Below are positions 1-8,632 of a DNA stretch of 64,000 nt, piece by piece; positions within the stretch are counted from its first letter, which is position 1; every line of letters begins with the position of its first letter. The DNA comes from Pseudoxanthomonas helianthi (GTDB lineage Bacteria; Pseudomonadota; Gammaproteobacteria; Xanthomonadales; Xanthomonadaceae): NCBI RefSeq assembly GCF_017939625.1, contig NZ_JAGKTC010000001.1:1446718-1510717 (forward strand), in the 5' to 3' direction. The position numbers and the translations under genes were made by a program. The notes beneath the pieces are model-generated. The model had not been told where the DNA came from and did not search any database. It saw nothing but the letters and a program-made list of their open reading frames with translations.

Positions 1-1
1 C

Positions 2-556
2 ACGCTGCAGCTTGGCGGCCTGGGTCGCAGCGGCATCGAAGCGATCACCCGCGATTACCGCGGCCGCTCGACGCCGGAAGGTGCCTTCGACGGCATTCTC
101 GCGCGGGAGTTCTTCGCCGATGGCCTGCTGGTCATCGACTATCCGGCGCAACGCCTGACCTTCAGCCGGACGAAATCGATTGCGTCCGACGACAGGAACG
201 CGCTTGCCTACCAGCGGGCGTTCCGCATTCCGCTTTCCATCGGTGCGCTGCAGGCCGTGGGCAACCTCGACACCGGCGCCAACGTCGCCTTGGTTCTGCC
301 CAAGGCACTCTATGACCGCCTGGATGCCGGTCCCCTGCGGGCGGCCGGACAGGGCCAGTTGGCCAATGGCGCGGTCGATACCTGGCGCACGACCGTGCAA
401 GGACCGATCCGCATCGGCAACATCGCCCTGTCGAGGGTCGAAGCGCGCGTATCGGAGCGGTATCCCGAACTGCTCGTCGGTGCCCATGCCCTGCAGCAAT
501 CCGTGCTGATCATCGATCAGCGATCCCGCCGCCTTGCCCTGTGCCCTCAGCATTGA
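2..556 (+). CDS. Retropepsin-like aspartyl protease, 5' truncated by window edge
   Basis: The reading frame is open from base 2 and ends at TGA 556, leaving about 184 residues. The left part (FDGILAREFF, then a VIDYPAQRLTF strand) looks like the end of a first retropepsin lobe. The right part carries NLDTGANVALVL near window residue 90, a D-T-G active-site turn followed by a hydrophobic strand, and ends soon after a second HALQQSVLIIDQRSRRL strand. Together this suggests a two-lobed aspartyl protease of the kind found as secreted or periplasmic proteins in this lineage. The first catalytic Asp and any signal peptide lie outside the window. Substrate unknown. I am fairly sure of the fold and less sure of activity, because only one DTG is visible. 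Confidence 0.65.
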   Translation, partial: TLQLGGLGRSGIEAITRDYRGRSTPEGAFDGILAREFFADGLLVIDYPAQRLTFSRTKSIASDDRNALAYQRAFRIPLSIGALQAVGNLDTGANVALVLPKALYDRLDAGPLRAAGQGQLANGAVDTWRTTVQGPIRIGNIALSRVEARVSERYPELLVGAHALQQSVLIIDQRSRRLALCPQH

Positions 557-712
557 GGGCCGCTCCCAACTTGACCGAGCCCGCGGACGGGCGGCCGATG
601 GGGGGCAAAGCGGCCCGCCTGCCCGTAGGGTAGACTGTGCCGCACTGCGGCAAGGGGTGCGGCCGCAACGGCTTTTGGAGTGGCACTCCGCCGTTTGCTA
701 AGGGGATGGCGC

Positions 713-1744
713 ATGAATCCGGAGCATGCGGCCTTGGCCTTGGGCCCGGGCCCCGCGCTTTCAATCGTGGACGGTGCACAGGGCGGCGGCCAGGGCGTGG
801 CCGTGCTGTCGGAGCAGGAGTGCGCGCTGTTCGCGCGTTGCGGCAGCGTCCGTTCGTTCCCCATGGGCGGCGAGATCTTCACTCGCGGCGTGCGCGGCGA
901 CAGCCTGTTCGTGGTGCTCGAGGGCGAGGTCGACCTGGACTTCGGCGACGACGTCCAGGGCAAGCGGCTGGGCCCGCGCGAATTCTTCGGCGAACTGGGC
1001 TTGCTGATCGACAGCCATGCGCGCAGCGCGGCGGCGATCGCGGCCAGCGATTGCAAACTGCTGGAACTGAAGGGTCGCGACCTGCAGACGCTGATCGACC
1101 ATGAGCCGGCGACCGTGTCGCGCTTCATGCATCGGGCGATCGTGCGGGTGGTGTCCAGCGAACAGGACCTGATCCGCCGCCTGCGCGGCCGCAACGCCGA
1201 ACTGCAGTCCGCGCTCGACGACCTGCGCGTCACCGCGCATCGGCTGAACCAGAGCGAAGAGCTCAACCGCACCGACGAACTGACTTCGCTGGCGAATCGC
1301 CGCGGCCTGAACGCGTTCCTCGAGCGGATGGCCAATGCGGACGGCCTGCACGGCTATGGCCTGATGCTGATCGACTGCGACCGCTTCAAGGCGGTCAACG
1401 ACGAATACGGCCACCTCATCGGCGACCGCGTGCTGCAGAGCGTGGCCAACATCCTGCGCTCGCTGCCCGGGGAAAACGACTTCGCCTGCCGCCTCGGCGG
1501 CGACGAGTTCTGCCTGGTCATGCATGCGGCGCCGGAAGAACTGCTGCGCTACGCCAACTACATCGTCAGCACCGCGCAGTCGTTGCGCATGACCCAGCAT
1601 TCGCCGCCGCTGATCACCACATTGAGCGTCGGCGCCTACCTGGTCGACCCGACCGGCGACTGGGACGACTGGTACGTCTGCGCCGATGCCGCGCTGTATC
1701 GTGCGAAGCGCGTGGGCGGCAATCGCGTCGAGTGGCAGGACTGA
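713..1744 (+). CDS. Cyclic nucleotide-binding domain plus GGDEF diguanylate cyclase
   Basis: A 343-residue cytoplasmic protein. Residues ~30-125 form a CRP-like cyclic-nucleotide-binding domain with a phosphate-binding-cassette-like stretch (FFGELGLLIDSHARSA). A short coiled linker follows, then a GGDEF domain with an intact GGDEF motif at residues 262-266, predicted to make c-di-GMP from two GTP. The usual inhibitory RxxD site is absent: the Arg position is Gly (GEND), so feedback inhibition by product is unlikely. I chose ATG 713 because AAGGGGA sits 7 nt upstream; an upstream GTG at 680 has no such support. The stop overlaps the next gene's start (TGATG), so the two are translationally coupled. 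The neighbour is itself a nucleotide-cyclase-domain protein, so this one may sense a cyclic nucleotide and answer with c-di-GMP (inference). Confidence 0.85.
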   Translation: MNPEHAALALGPGPALSIVDGAQGGGQGVAVLSEQECALFARCGSVRSFPMGGEIFTRGVRGDSLFVVLEGEVDLDFGDDVQGKRLGPREFFGELGLLIDSHARSAAAIAASDCKLLELKGRDLQTLIDHEPATVSRFMHRAIVRVVSSEQDLIRRLRGRNAELQSALDDLRVTAHRLNQSEELNRTDELTSLANRRGLNAFLERMANADGLHGYGLMLIDCDRFKAVNDEYGHLIGDRVLQSVANILRSLPGENDFACRLGGDEFCLVMHAAPEELLRYANYIVSTAQSLRMTQHSPPLITTLSVGAYLVDPTGDWDDWYVCADAALYRAKRVGGNRVEWQD

Positions 1745-4266
1745 TGGGCGCGGCGGACTCTGGCCGCCCTGTCGGCGAAGACGATGGCCCGCGGCTGCGC
1801 ACGCTGCTGCTGACCGACCTGGCCGGTTCCACCGAACTGGTGGAAAAAATGGGCGATGTCGCCGCGTCCGAACTGTTCCGCGAGCACGACAGCGCGGTAC
1901 TGGAATTGCAGCGGCGCTGGCGCGGCCGGCTGATCGACCGTTCCGACGGCTTGCTGTTGTTGTTCGAACGGCCGATCGATGGCCTCGGCTTCGCCTTGGA
2001 CTACGTCCACGCGCTGCGCGACCTGGGACAGTCGCGCGGCCTGCAGCTGCAGGCGCGCGCCGGCCTGCATGTCGGCGAAGTGCTGACCTGGAACAACAGC
2101 GATGCAGCGATCGAGGCCGGCGCCAAGCCGATGGAAGTCGAGGGCTTGGCCAAGCCGCTGGCCGCGCGGTTGATGCAACTGGCGCGGCCCGGGCAGATCC
2201 TGCTGTCGGCGGTGGCCGAGCCGTTGGCGCATCGCGCAGCGCGCGAACTGGGCGAACGCGGCGAGCACCTGCTGTGGAAGTCGTACGGGCGCTGGCGCTT
2301 CAAGGGCATGCCGCAGGCGCAGGAAATCCACGAAGTCGGCGAAGTCGGCATCGCGCCCTTGCGCGCGCCGGCCAGCAGCGGCAAGGCCTGGCGCGACATC
2401 CCGTTGTGGCGACGCCCCGCGGCATTGGCAACCGAAGCGCTGCTGCTGTGCGCCTTCGCCGTCGGCATCTGGTACCTGACCAAGCCGCAGCCGGCCATCG
2501 CCTTCAACGAACGCGACTGGGTGGTGGTCGGCGACCTGCGCAATCTCACCGGCGACGCGCGGCTGGACGAATCGCTGGAACAGGCCTTCCGCATCAGCCT
2601 GGAGCAGTCGCGCTACGTCAACCTGCTCAGCGACCTTAAGGTGCGCGAGACCCTGCAGCGCATGCAGCGTTCGGAAACCACGGCGGTGGACCGCAGCCTC
2701 GGCTCGGAAATCGCCCAACGCGACGGCGCGCGCGCGTTGCTGCTGCCCACCGTGGCCGAAGTCGGTGGCCGCCTGCGGGTCAGCGTGGAAGTGGTGGATC
2801 CACGCACCCAGACTACGGTGTACGCGCTGTCGGCGGACGGCAAGGGCATCGGTTCCGCGCTGGCGTCCATCGACAAGGTCAGCGGCCAGTTGCGCGAGCA
2901 GCTCGGCGAAGCATTGCAATCGGTCGAGAAGACGTCGGTGACGCTGCCGAATGTCGCTACGCCGAGTCTGGATGCGTTGAAGGCGTTTGCGGTGGCGCGC
3001 AAGGTGATGCTGACCAGCCGCGACCGTGAGCAGGCCATGGGTCTTTATCGGCGGGCCCTGCAGTTGGATCCGCAGTTCGCGTTGGTGCATGCGGACATGG
3101 CCGACGTGTATTCGTCGTACGGCGAAGTCGCCAAGGCCGGCGAAGAACGGCGCCTGGCGCTGTCGATTCCGCAACGGTTGTCGGCGCAGGAACGTGCGCG
3201 CATCGAATTGCTGCTTCAGCAATATGGCGCTCCGGGACCCTATTTCCGCAAGGCGGACGAATATCTGGCCCTGTATCCGGACGACTACCGGATAATTGGC
3301 CGCCTCGGCGACCTGCAGTGGCATCACCTCAACGACTTCCGCTTGGCCGAGGCCAGTCGCAGTCGCGCAATGAAGCCCCAGGCCGAGCGTCGCGAGGTCC
3401 ATCGATATGGGTTGGCGATCGCCCTGCTTGGCCAGGAACGCTATGACGAGGCGCTTACCCACTTCCGTGGCGCCAACCAAGGTGGATTCACCGGTTCCGG
3501 CGAAATGCATGCACGGGTGTACGACGCTCGTGGCCAGCATGCGGAAGCTGACAAGATATATTTCGCCAGCGGCGAAGGGCGTAATGGATGGAAGGGCGAA
3601 GCGGGTGTTGTGACCGAGATCGACCGCGGCCAATGGGCTGCAGCGACTGAGGCTGCTCGTACCTGGGAACAACAGGCAAACGCTGCCAACGACACGGCAG
3701 AGAGCCTGCGCGCGCGCGCGGCGATCGCCAGCTTGGCGGTGATGTCGGTGCGGCCGGACGCCTCTCGCGAAGTGGTTGCCTTGCGCGATGCCACCAGGGC
3801 CCGCGCGAAGGAAGTCGATGCGATCTATCCGCCGGCTTCCGCTGAACTTCGTTTGCTCGCCGGCCTGCTTGCGGCATACGGAAACGATGCGGCCATGGTG
3901 GCCGATGCCCTGCAAGGCGTACAGGGAAATTCCGCCGTGGGCGACTATCCAACGGTATTCCAGTTGCAGCAGGCAGTGTTGGCCGAACAAGAGCGTTTGG
4001 CCGGTAAGCCACAGGCGGCGGCCGCGCGACTGCGGCCCCTGGCGGCGAAGGATACGGCGTTGGTGGTCGTGCATTGGGCATTGATGCGTGCCGAACGCGA
4101 CGCTGGCAACGTCGAAGCCGCCAAAGGGCAGACGCACTGGCTTGCGACACATCGGGGGCGAGTCTTCGCGGAAAACACGACAACCGACGTGTTGCGGTTC
4201 TTCAATGTGGCGGTATCGGCGGAAGCATCGCGTGTCGAACGCACTACGGGAAGCGCCATCCGATAA
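1744..4266 (+). CDS. Class III nucleotide cyclase-domain / TPR membrane protein (peptide-modification-system cyclase family)
   Basis: An 840-residue protein. Residues ~18-190 form a class III cyclase domain with both metal-binding aspartates, D25 in TDLAGST and D68 in DRSDGLLLLF. The transition-state Asn of the usual V-N-x-A-x-R is not conserved (KPLAAR), so catalysis is uncertain. One membrane span lies at about residues 227-246 (LLLCAFAVGIWYL). A FlgO-like segment and TPR-type helical repeats fill the rest, on the far side of the membrane. The architecture, together with the 100-residue leader peptide gene and the SagB-like dehydrogenase beside it, matches what I know as the 'putative peptide modification system cyclase' group of Xanthomonas and Lysobacter. 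ATG 1744 overlaps the stop of the GGDEF gene; a GTG 12 nt upstream is an unlikely alternative. Confidence 0.8.
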   Translation: MGAADSGRPVGEDDGPRLRTLLLTDLAGSTELVEKMGDVAASELFREHDSAVLELQRRWRGRLIDRSDGLLLLFERPIDGLGFALDYVHALRDLGQSRGLQLQARAGLHVGEVLTWNNSDAAIEAGAKPMEVEGLAKPLAARLMQLARPGQILLSAVAEPLAHRAARELGERGEHLLWKSYGRWRFKGMPQAQEIHEVGEVGIAPLRAPASSGKAWRDIPLWRRPAALATEALLLCAFAVGIWYLTKPQPAIAFNERDWVVVGDLRNLTGDARLDESLEQAFRISLEQSRYVNLLSDLKVRETLQRMQRSETTAVDRSLGSEIAQRDGARALLLPTVAEVGGRLRVSVEVVDPRTQTTVYALSADGKGIGSALASIDKVSGQLREQLGEALQSVEKTSVTLPNVATPSLDALKAFAVARKVMLTSRDREQAMGLYRRALQLDPQFALVHADMADVYSSYGEVAKAGEERRLALSIPQRLSAQERARIELLLQQYGAPGPYFRKADEYLALYPDDYRIIGRLGDLQWHHLNDFRLAEASRSRAMKPQAERREVHRYGLAIALLGQERYDEALTHFRGANQGGFTGSGEMHARVYDARGQHAEADKIYFASGEGRNGWKGEAGVVTEIDRGQWAAATEAARTWEQQANAANDTAESLRARAAIASLAVMSVRPDASREVVALRDATRARAKEVDAIYPPASAELRLLAGLLAAYGNDAAMVADALQGVQGNSAVGDYPTVFQLQQAVLAEQERLAGKPQAAAARLRPLAAKDTALVVVHWALMRAERDAGNVEAAKGQTHWLATHRGRVFAENTTTDVLRFFNVAVSAEASRVERTTGSAIR

Positions 4267-4299
4267 AAAAGCCATGCCATCGTGCAGCGATGGCATGGC
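4265..4299 (-). terminator. Intrinsic terminator of the precursor-peptide gene
   Basis: A perfect 12-bp stem, GCCATGCCATCG (4271-4282) with CGATGGCATGGC (4288-4299), and a 5-nt loop. Read on the minus strand it is followed directly by six T (the A run 4265-4270). It lies 22 bp past the stop of the 100-residue peptide gene, a textbook rho-independent terminator. On the plus strand it has no U tract, so it serves the cyclase gene less well. Confidence 0.9.
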
Positions 4300-4320
4300 T
4301 GGAAGTTTGCGCCAGCGCGA

Positions 4321-4623
4321 TCAGTCGGCGCTGAACCCACGGGCGCAGTCGAAGTTGACGATGGAATTCAGCGTCTTCTCCAGCTTCGCCCGATCCCGCA
4401 CGATCTTGCCCTTCGGTGCGATCCGATCCGTCGCCTTCAGCTGCAGGCACGTGCCCGCCGAAGCGGCGTCCGCGCCGATCTTGTAGCCGACCTTGGCCAA
4501 GGCTGCGCCTGCGTCCTTCTTGAACAACCGGCGGAATTCGTTGTCGCTAGACAGCTTGTCCAGCAGTTTCTTGATGACGCTCGGATCCAGCGGGGCCGGT
4601 TTCGGCCCTTTCTTGGTTGCCAT
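4321..4623 (-). CDS. Putative modified (RiPP-like) peptide with nitrile-hydratase-type leader
   Basis: A 100-residue peptide. After a basic start (MATKKGPKPAPLD), residues ~15-48 resemble the nitrile-hydratase-alpha/Nif11-like leaders of ribosomal peptides: LLDKLSSDNEFRRLFKKD, then AGAALAKVGY. The C-terminal half has only two cysteines (C59, C93), several Thr/Ser and a basic middle, and no Gly-Gly cleavage site. It matches in layout the 'putative modified peptide' family that occurs beside a SagB-related dehydrogenase and a cyclase-TPR protein in Xanthomonas-like genomes. The start is supported by AGGGG six nt upstream (minus strand, 4630-4634). It has its own strong terminator, so it is a separate, probably highly expressed transcript. 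Modification and function of the product are unknown. Confidence 0.8.
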   Translation of the reverse strand: MATKKGPKPAPLDPSVIKKLLDKLSSDNEFRRLFKKDAGAALAKVGYKIGADAASAGTCLQLKATDRIAPKGKIVRDRAKLEKTLNSIVNFDCARGFSAD

Positions 4624-4722
4624 GGTTTTCCCCTAGTCGACGAATGTGACGACAATCGCAAAGTTAACCTTGCCAAGGCGTTGCCGGCAAGCCCAAGATC
4701 AGGTCTCTCAGGGGAGTAATGC
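4624..4722. promoter_or_regulatory. Divergent control region of precursor and dehydrogenase genes
   Basis: These 99 bp separate two divergent starts and must carry both promoters. Ribosome sites are clear on both sides: GGGG at 4630-4633 (minus) and GGGGAG at 4711-4716 (plus). No convincing -35/-10 pair or palindromic operator was recognised. Confidence 0.5.
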
Positions 4723-5940
4723 ATGCGGGTTCGACGTTGCGCGGTGCTGTGGTTGGAGCCGCGCGAAGTGGCGCATTTCGAGCTGGAGCGCCTGCTCGCC
4801 GGGGACACCGGGGTGGTGAGCCGGATGCAATGGTTCGCGCACGCGCCGCAACTGTCCGTGCCGGTGGAACTCGACCCCGATGATGTCTCCCTGCTGGGTG
4901 GCCTGAGCCCATCGGATTGGGTGTCGGCCACGCCGCTGCGCGAGGCGCATGGCGCTGCACGGATCCGTCGTCTGCTGCAGGCAGGCTTGCTGATTGGCAG
5001 CACCAAGCAATGGGCGACGCAACGCGAGACCGACGAACGCTTGCGCGGCCAGCATTGGCACGGCCTGGCCGCGACATGGCACGCCGCCTCGCGCTGGGAC
5101 GGCATCGATGCCGCCGGCGAGGTGGAGGAAGCCGGCCTGTTGACCGCCGAAGGCTTGCGCGAAGCTTATGGCGCGCCGCCGCCGATGCTGCACGAGCGCG
5201 GCGACGCAGATGCGCGCTTCGGCCTGCCGCGCGCAGCGCGAACGACATTGGACGACCTGCTCGACGCGCGCGCGACCTGCCGCAACTTCGATACCACGCG
5301 CCCGTTGCCGCTCGCGCAGCTGGCACAGGTGCTTGAGCGCGCCTTCGGCGCGCGTGGCCAGGTGCATGGCGCCGACGACTTCGACGTGCTGAAGAAGACC
5401 AGCCCCTCCGGCGGCGCGCTGCATCCCGCCGAGTGCTACCTGATCGCGCGCAAGGTCGAAGGACTTCCGCCAGGTCTTTATCACTATCGCCCCCTCGATC
5501 ACGCCTTGCAGCCGCTGCCCCTAGACGAACGCAGCATCCTTGCGGCAGCCGGTCGGCACGCCGACGCGCAGGGTATGGATGCGCTGGAATTCCTGTCGTG
5601 GATCGCCGTCGGCGGCCAGCAATGGTTCGCCGATGCGCCGGTGCTGTGCGTGCTGGCGCCGCGCTTCGTGCGCAATTTCTGGAAATACCGCAACCACCCC
5701 AAGGCGTACCGCGTCTGCATCCTCGACGTCGGCCATCTGTCGCAGACTTTGCTGCTGAGCGCGACCGAATTGGGGCTGGGCAGCTATATCACCGCCGCGA
5801 TCAACGAAGCCGATCTGGAGCGCGCATTCGGGTTGACCCATTGGAGCGAGGGACCGTTGGCCGTATGCGGGCTGGGTCTGCGTGCACCGACGATGCAGAC
5901 CTATGAACTCGATCCGAATCGCCGGGCTTGGCCACGCTGA
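4723..5940 (+). CDS. SagB-related FMN dehydrogenase (putative peptide maturation dehydrogenase)
   Basis: A 405-residue protein. Residues 1-170 are a lineage-specific N-terminal region. Residues ~180-400 are a nitroreductase/SagB-type FMN domain: ATCRNFDTTRPLPLAQL at the entry, SPSGGALHPAECY at residues 227-239 (the hallmark of SagB and thiazole/oxazole dehydrogenases), and a late helix GHLSQTLLLSATELGLG. In azoline systems such enzymes oxidise thiazoline or oxazoline rings, but no YcaO cyclodehydratase gene is present here, so the substrate chemistry is open. ATG 4723 is placed by GGGGAG six nt upstream. It is divergent from the 100-residue precursor gene. Assignment to the SagB superfamily is firm; action on the neighbouring peptide is inferred from gene context. 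Confidence 0.8.
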   Translation: MRVRRCAVLWLEPREVAHFELERLLAGDTGVVSRMQWFAHAPQLSVPVELDPDDVSLLGGLSPSDWVSATPLREAHGAARIRRLLQAGLLIGSTKQWATQRETDERLRGQHWHGLAATWHAASRWDGIDAAGEVEEAGLLTAEGLREAYGAPPPMLHERGDADARFGLPRAARTTLDDLLDARATCRNFDTTRPLPLAQLAQVLERAFGARGQVHGADDFDVLKKTSPSGGALHPAECYLIARKVEGLPPGLYHYRPLDHALQPLPLDERSILAAAGRHADAQGMDALEFLSWIAVGGQQWFADAPVLCVLAPRFVRNFWKYRNHPKAYRVCILDVGHLSQTLLLSATELGLGSYITAAINEADLERAFGLTHWSEGPLAVCGLGLRAPTMQTYELDPNRRAWPR

Positions 5941-6253
5941 AAGAATCCGGACTGCCTGCATGCTTGCTCGTCATCCCTGCGCAGGGGAGCACGATGGGGA
6001 GCCGTGGACTGAATCGCGTTCGCGACTGCCTGTTGTCCTCGCATTCTCAGAGCCAGGTGCGCTTGGCTGTTCTTGCTTCGGCCCTTGTAGAAGCCGGGCT
6101 TGTCTCGGCTGCTTTTACCCTTCGGCGTGGAGCAAAGGCGTGCCGACAAGCCCGGCACCTACAAGGCCTAAGGCAGCCGAGTGAACTCGGCTCTACAAAG
6201 ATGGAGCTATCGCGGCTATAGCGCCTATAGCGCTCCGACGGTGCTGGGGCTAC
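5941..6253. other. 313-bp gene-free stretch made mostly of repeats
   Basis: It lies between convergent genes (dehydrogenase and yifB). It contains a CATCCCTGCGCAGGGGA-like arm near 5974-5992, a nested inverted repeat (6049-6199) and a partial arm of the CGCGGCTATAGC family (6211-6232). I see no open frame with a ribosome site and no canonical terminator. Confidence 0.6.
6049..6199. repeat. Nested inverted-repeat element, copy 1
   Basis: The inner arms CTTGTAGAAGCCGGGCTTGT (from 6084) and ACAAGCCCGGCACCTACAAG (to about 6166) face each other. The right outer arm GCAGCCGAGTGAACTCGGCT and its flank run to 6199. The left outer arm is decayed (AGAGCCAGGTGCGCTTGGCT). The same plan, with an intact outer arm, occurs at 38044-38204, so this is one dispersed element seen twice. 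Confidence 0.8.
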
Positions 6254-7771
6254 TCACGCCGCGCGTTGGGTGCGCTCACCGCGTTCCAGTTTCCGGTACC
6301 CGATCGCCTCGGTGAGGTGCGCGGTGTCGATAGTGTCGCTGCCGACGAGGTCGGCAATGGTGCGGGCCACGCGCAGGATGCGGTGCATCGATCGGGCGGA
6401 CAGCTGCAGGCGTTCGATCGCGCGTTCCAGCAGTGCCTGATCTTTTTCGCGCAAGCGGCACCACTGCATCGTTTCCGATTGGCCGAGCTGTGCATTGGTC
6501 TTGCCGGCGCGCGCCAGCTGAACCATGCGGGCGCGTTCGACGCGGGCGCGAATGTCCGCGCTGCTCTCGCCAGCGGCCGCATCCGGGCGCAGTTCCTGCG
6601 GCGGCAGGCGCGGCACTTCGACATGCAGGTCGATGCGGTCGAGCAGCGGGCCGGAAATGCGCGCACGGTAGCGGCGGATCGCTTCCGGATTGCAGCGGCA
6701 GCGCCCACAGGGATCGCCGGCCCAGCCGCAGGGACAGGGGTTCATCGCGGCGACCAGCTGGAAGCGTGCAGGGAATTCAGAACTGCGCGCGGCGCGAGAG
6801 ACGGTGACGGTGCCGGATTCGAGCGGCTCGCGCAGCACTTCCAGTGCGCGGCGGTCCCATTCGGGCAATTCATCGAGGAACAGGACGCCGTTATGGGAAA
6901 GGCTGATCTCGCCCGGGCGCGGATCGGCGCCTCCGCCCACCAGCGCGACCGCGCTGGCGGTGTGGTGAGGTGAGCGATACGGCCGCTGGCGCCAGCGCGA
7001 AGGATCGAGCCCGCGCCCGCTGACCGAAGCGATCGCCGCGGTTTCCAGCGCCTCGGCTTCGCTGGCTTCCGGCAACAAGCCCGGCAAGCGCGAGGCAAGC
7101 AGGGTCTTGCCGCAACCGGGCGTGCCGACCAGCAGTATGTGGTGGTTGCCGGCGGCCGCGACCTCCAGGGCGCGGCGCGCCTGGGCCTGGCCGCGTACGT
7201 CGGCCATGTCGGGGAGCACGGACAATTGCGGCGGCGCGGCTTCGGCCGGCACCAGCGCCTTACTGCCGTTGAGCATCGCGCACACTTCCAGCAGGGTGCG
7301 TGCGGTGTAGGCCTCGACATCGCGCGCCAAGGCGGCTTCGGGGCCGTTGCCGGGCGGAACGATCAGCTTGCGCCCGGCCTTCGCGGCGGCCAGCGCGGCC
7401 GGCAGTACGCCGTCGACGGCGCGCAGTTCGCCGGTCAGGCCGAGTTCGCCGAGGAATTCGTATTCGCCCAGCGCGTTGCGGTCGATCTGTCCGCTGGCGG
7501 CGAGGATGCCCAGGGCGATGGGCAGGTCGAAGCGCCCGCCATCCTTGGGCAGGTCGGCCGGCGCCAGGTTGACCGTGATGCGGCGGGCCGGGAATTCGAA
7601 CTGCGCGCACAGGATCGCGGCGAAGATGCGGTCGCGGGATTCGCGTACCGCGGCTTCCGGCAGGCCGACCAGGTTGATTCGCGGCAACCCGCCGGACAGA
7701 TGGACTTCGACCCGTACCGGCGGCGCGGAAACGCCCGCCCGTGCACGGCTGTGCACCAGCGCCAAACCCAT
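6254..7771 (-). CDS. comM: YifB/ComM-family Mg-chelatase-like AAA+ ATPase
   Basis: A 505-residue protein of the usual family length. It has an N-terminal Lon-like/ChlI domain (residues ~1-175), Walker A GTPGCGKT at 216-223, Walker B (LFLDELPEW), and the cysteine-rich insert NPCPCGWAGDPCGRCRC before the sensor region typical of this family. ComM homologues act as hexameric branch-migration helicases that help integrate transformed DNA in naturally competent bacteria. The gene follows ubiK by 10 bp on the same strand and is probably in one transcript with it. With comF nearby it suggests, but does not prove, DNA-uptake capacity. Confidence 0.93.
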   Translation of the reverse strand: MGLALVHSRARAGVSAPPVRVEVHLSGGLPRINLVGLPEAAVRESRDRIFAAILCAQFEFPARRITVNLAPADLPKDGGRFDLPIALGILAASGQIDRNALGEYEFLGELGLTGELRAVDGVLPAALAAAKAGRKLIVPPGNGPEAALARDVEAYTARTLLEVCAMLNGSKALVPAEAAPPQLSVLPDMADVRGQAQARRALEVAAAGNHHILLVGTPGCGKTLLASRLPGLLPEASEAEALETAAIASVSGRGLDPSRWRQRPYRSPHHTASAVALVGGGADPRPGEISLSHNGVLFLDELPEWDRRALEVLREPLESGTVTVSRAARSSEFPARFQLVAAMNPCPCGWAGDPCGRCRCNPEAIRRYRARISGPLLDRIDLHVEVPRLPPQELRPDAAAGESSADIRARVERARMVQLARAGKTNAQLGQSETMQWCRLREKDQALLERAIERLQLSARSMHRILRVARTIADLVGSDTIDTAHLTEAIGYRKLERGERTQRAA

Positions 7772-7781
7772 GGCGGCGGCC

Positions 7782-8060
7782 TCAGTGCTGCTGCGGGCGC
7801 AGCGGCGGCGCGGACGACGGGGCGGCGGCTTCCAGCGCGGCTACCGCGCGATCCAGCGCGTCGAGCTTCTCACGGGTGCGCAGCAGCACGGCGCGCTGCA
7901 CGTCGAATTCCTCGCGGGTGACCAGGTCCAGCTTCGCCAGGCCGGACTGCAGGGCGCCCTTGAAGGTCTGTTGCAGTTCCTCGCGTCCCTCGCGCAGGCC
8001 CGGCGGCACTAGGTCGCTGAGGCGGCGGGCCAGTTCGTCGATGTGGTTCAGGTCGATCAT
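7782..8060 (-). CDS. ubiK: UbiK ubiquinone biosynthesis accessory factor
   Basis: A 92-residue protein of the YqiC/BMFP type: MIDLNHIDELARRLSDLVPP, then amphipathic helices and a C-terminal coiled coil (VLLRTREKLDALDRAVAALE) that trimerises in known members. UbiK helps the UbiJ-UbiB group act in ubiquinone synthesis at the membrane. I start at ATG 8060 because homologues begin MID-type and the upstream in-frame extension to 8141 is Pro/Arg-rich and lacks a ribosome site. It stands upstream of yifB and divergent from glnB. Confidence 0.88.
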   Translation of the reverse strand: MIDLNHIDELARRLSDLVPPGLREGREELQQTFKGALQSGLAKLDLVTREEFDVQRAVLLRTREKLDALDRAVAALEAAAPSSAPPLRPQQH

Positions 8061-8102
8061 GGCGGCTGTGTTCCGTTGGGTCCGATGACGAGACCAGCCT
8101 GA

Positions 8103-8576
<474 letters not shown>

Positions 8577-8632
8577 GAGAAGGGCAAAACGGATCGCGTC
8601 GGCCTTGCCACGCGGCGCTAGGGAGTAAGCGC

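Noticed and set aside
1636-4296. An 886-codon minus-strand frame over the cyclase gene
   Set aside because: Antisense to a gene with cyclase and TPR motifs; no signal, domain or ribosome site.
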